From contig NZ_CP053660.1 of assembly GCF_013177455.1 (NCBI RefSeq), positions 434,001 through 498,000 of the forward strand: DNA of 64,000 nucleotides, given 5' to 3'. This document shows, in pieces, positions 63,979 through 64,000 of this stretch (within the stretch, counting starts at the first letter, position 1; every line of letters begins with the position of its first letter). Below the pieces are notes generated by a model. It did no database searches, was not told the origin of the DNA, and saw nothing but the letters and a program-made list of their open reading frames with translations. Both the position numbers and the translations under genes were made by a program. This stretch comes from Nocardioides marmotae. Lineage in GTDB: Bacteria > Actinomycetota > Actinomycetes > Propionibacteriales > Nocardioidaceae.

Positions 63979-64000
63979 CTGTTCCTCCCGGGTGACGTTT

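Overview
The window is high-GC DNA (about 72% G+C, very strong G/C preference at third codon positions, many GTG starts, ATGA/GTGA stop-start overlaps) from a free-living aerobic actinobacterium. Gene order, a DUF222/13E12-type HNH nuclease and the many leaderless promoters point to the Nocardioidaceae (Nocardioides-like); this is inference, because no 16S or tRNA gene is present. Sixty-odd genes fill the window, and no gene-free stretch exceeds about 300 bases. I saw no rRNA, tRNA, CRISPR array or insertion sequence.

Layout. (1) 0-3.1 kb: the end of a haem operon, hemC-cobA/hemD-hemB. (2) 3.1-7.1 kb: an accessory patch with a small ABM-like protein, an orphan protein, a Nudix remnant, an HNH nuclease under an apparent LexA box, and a secreted lytic transglycosylase. 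(3) 7.3-13.4 kb: hemL, a histidine phosphatase, and a System II cytochrome c maturation set (tlpA-like, ccdA, resB, ccsB), followed by a second TlpA-like lipoprotein on the other strand. (4) 14-26.3 kb: menaquinone synthesis (menA, menE-menC-menD, menF, menG) interleaved with transporters (MFS, an NhaA-DsbA fusion), a GNAT protein and a metallo-hydrolase. (5) 26.6-43.5 kb: a complete 14-gene nuoA-N operon followed by a polyprenyl diphosphate synthase that probably makes the menaquinone side chain. (6) 43.6-49.6 kb: a small ESX/EspC-like protein with a WD40 lipoprotein, a RarD-type exporter, a lysine-rich secreted protein and korAB (2-oxoglutarate:ferredoxin oxidoreductase). (7) 49.8-53.6 kb: a sulfate/thiosulfate ABC transporter. 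(8) 53.7-63.5 kb: a probable low-oxygen island with a DevR/DosR-like regulator, a GAF-domain sensor kinase, a double universal stress protein, a YfcC/ArcD-like carrier, the arginine deiminase pathway arcA-arcB-arcC and three small unknown proteins. (9) A YajQ-family protein at the right edge.

How it fits together. Most of the first 43 kb builds one machine: haem, c-type cytochromes, menaquinone and complex I are the parts of the aerobic respiratory chain. Two Crp-type operators (GTGA-N6-TCAC), upstream of hemL and of nuoA, suggest shared control. The right-hand 10 kb looks like the opposite programme: ATP from arginine when respiration fails, with a near-consensus DosR box in front of the regulator gene and weaker matches in front of arcA and a small-protein gene. 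That hypoxia module, with its uncharacterised small proteins, is the best candidate here for an undescribed system.
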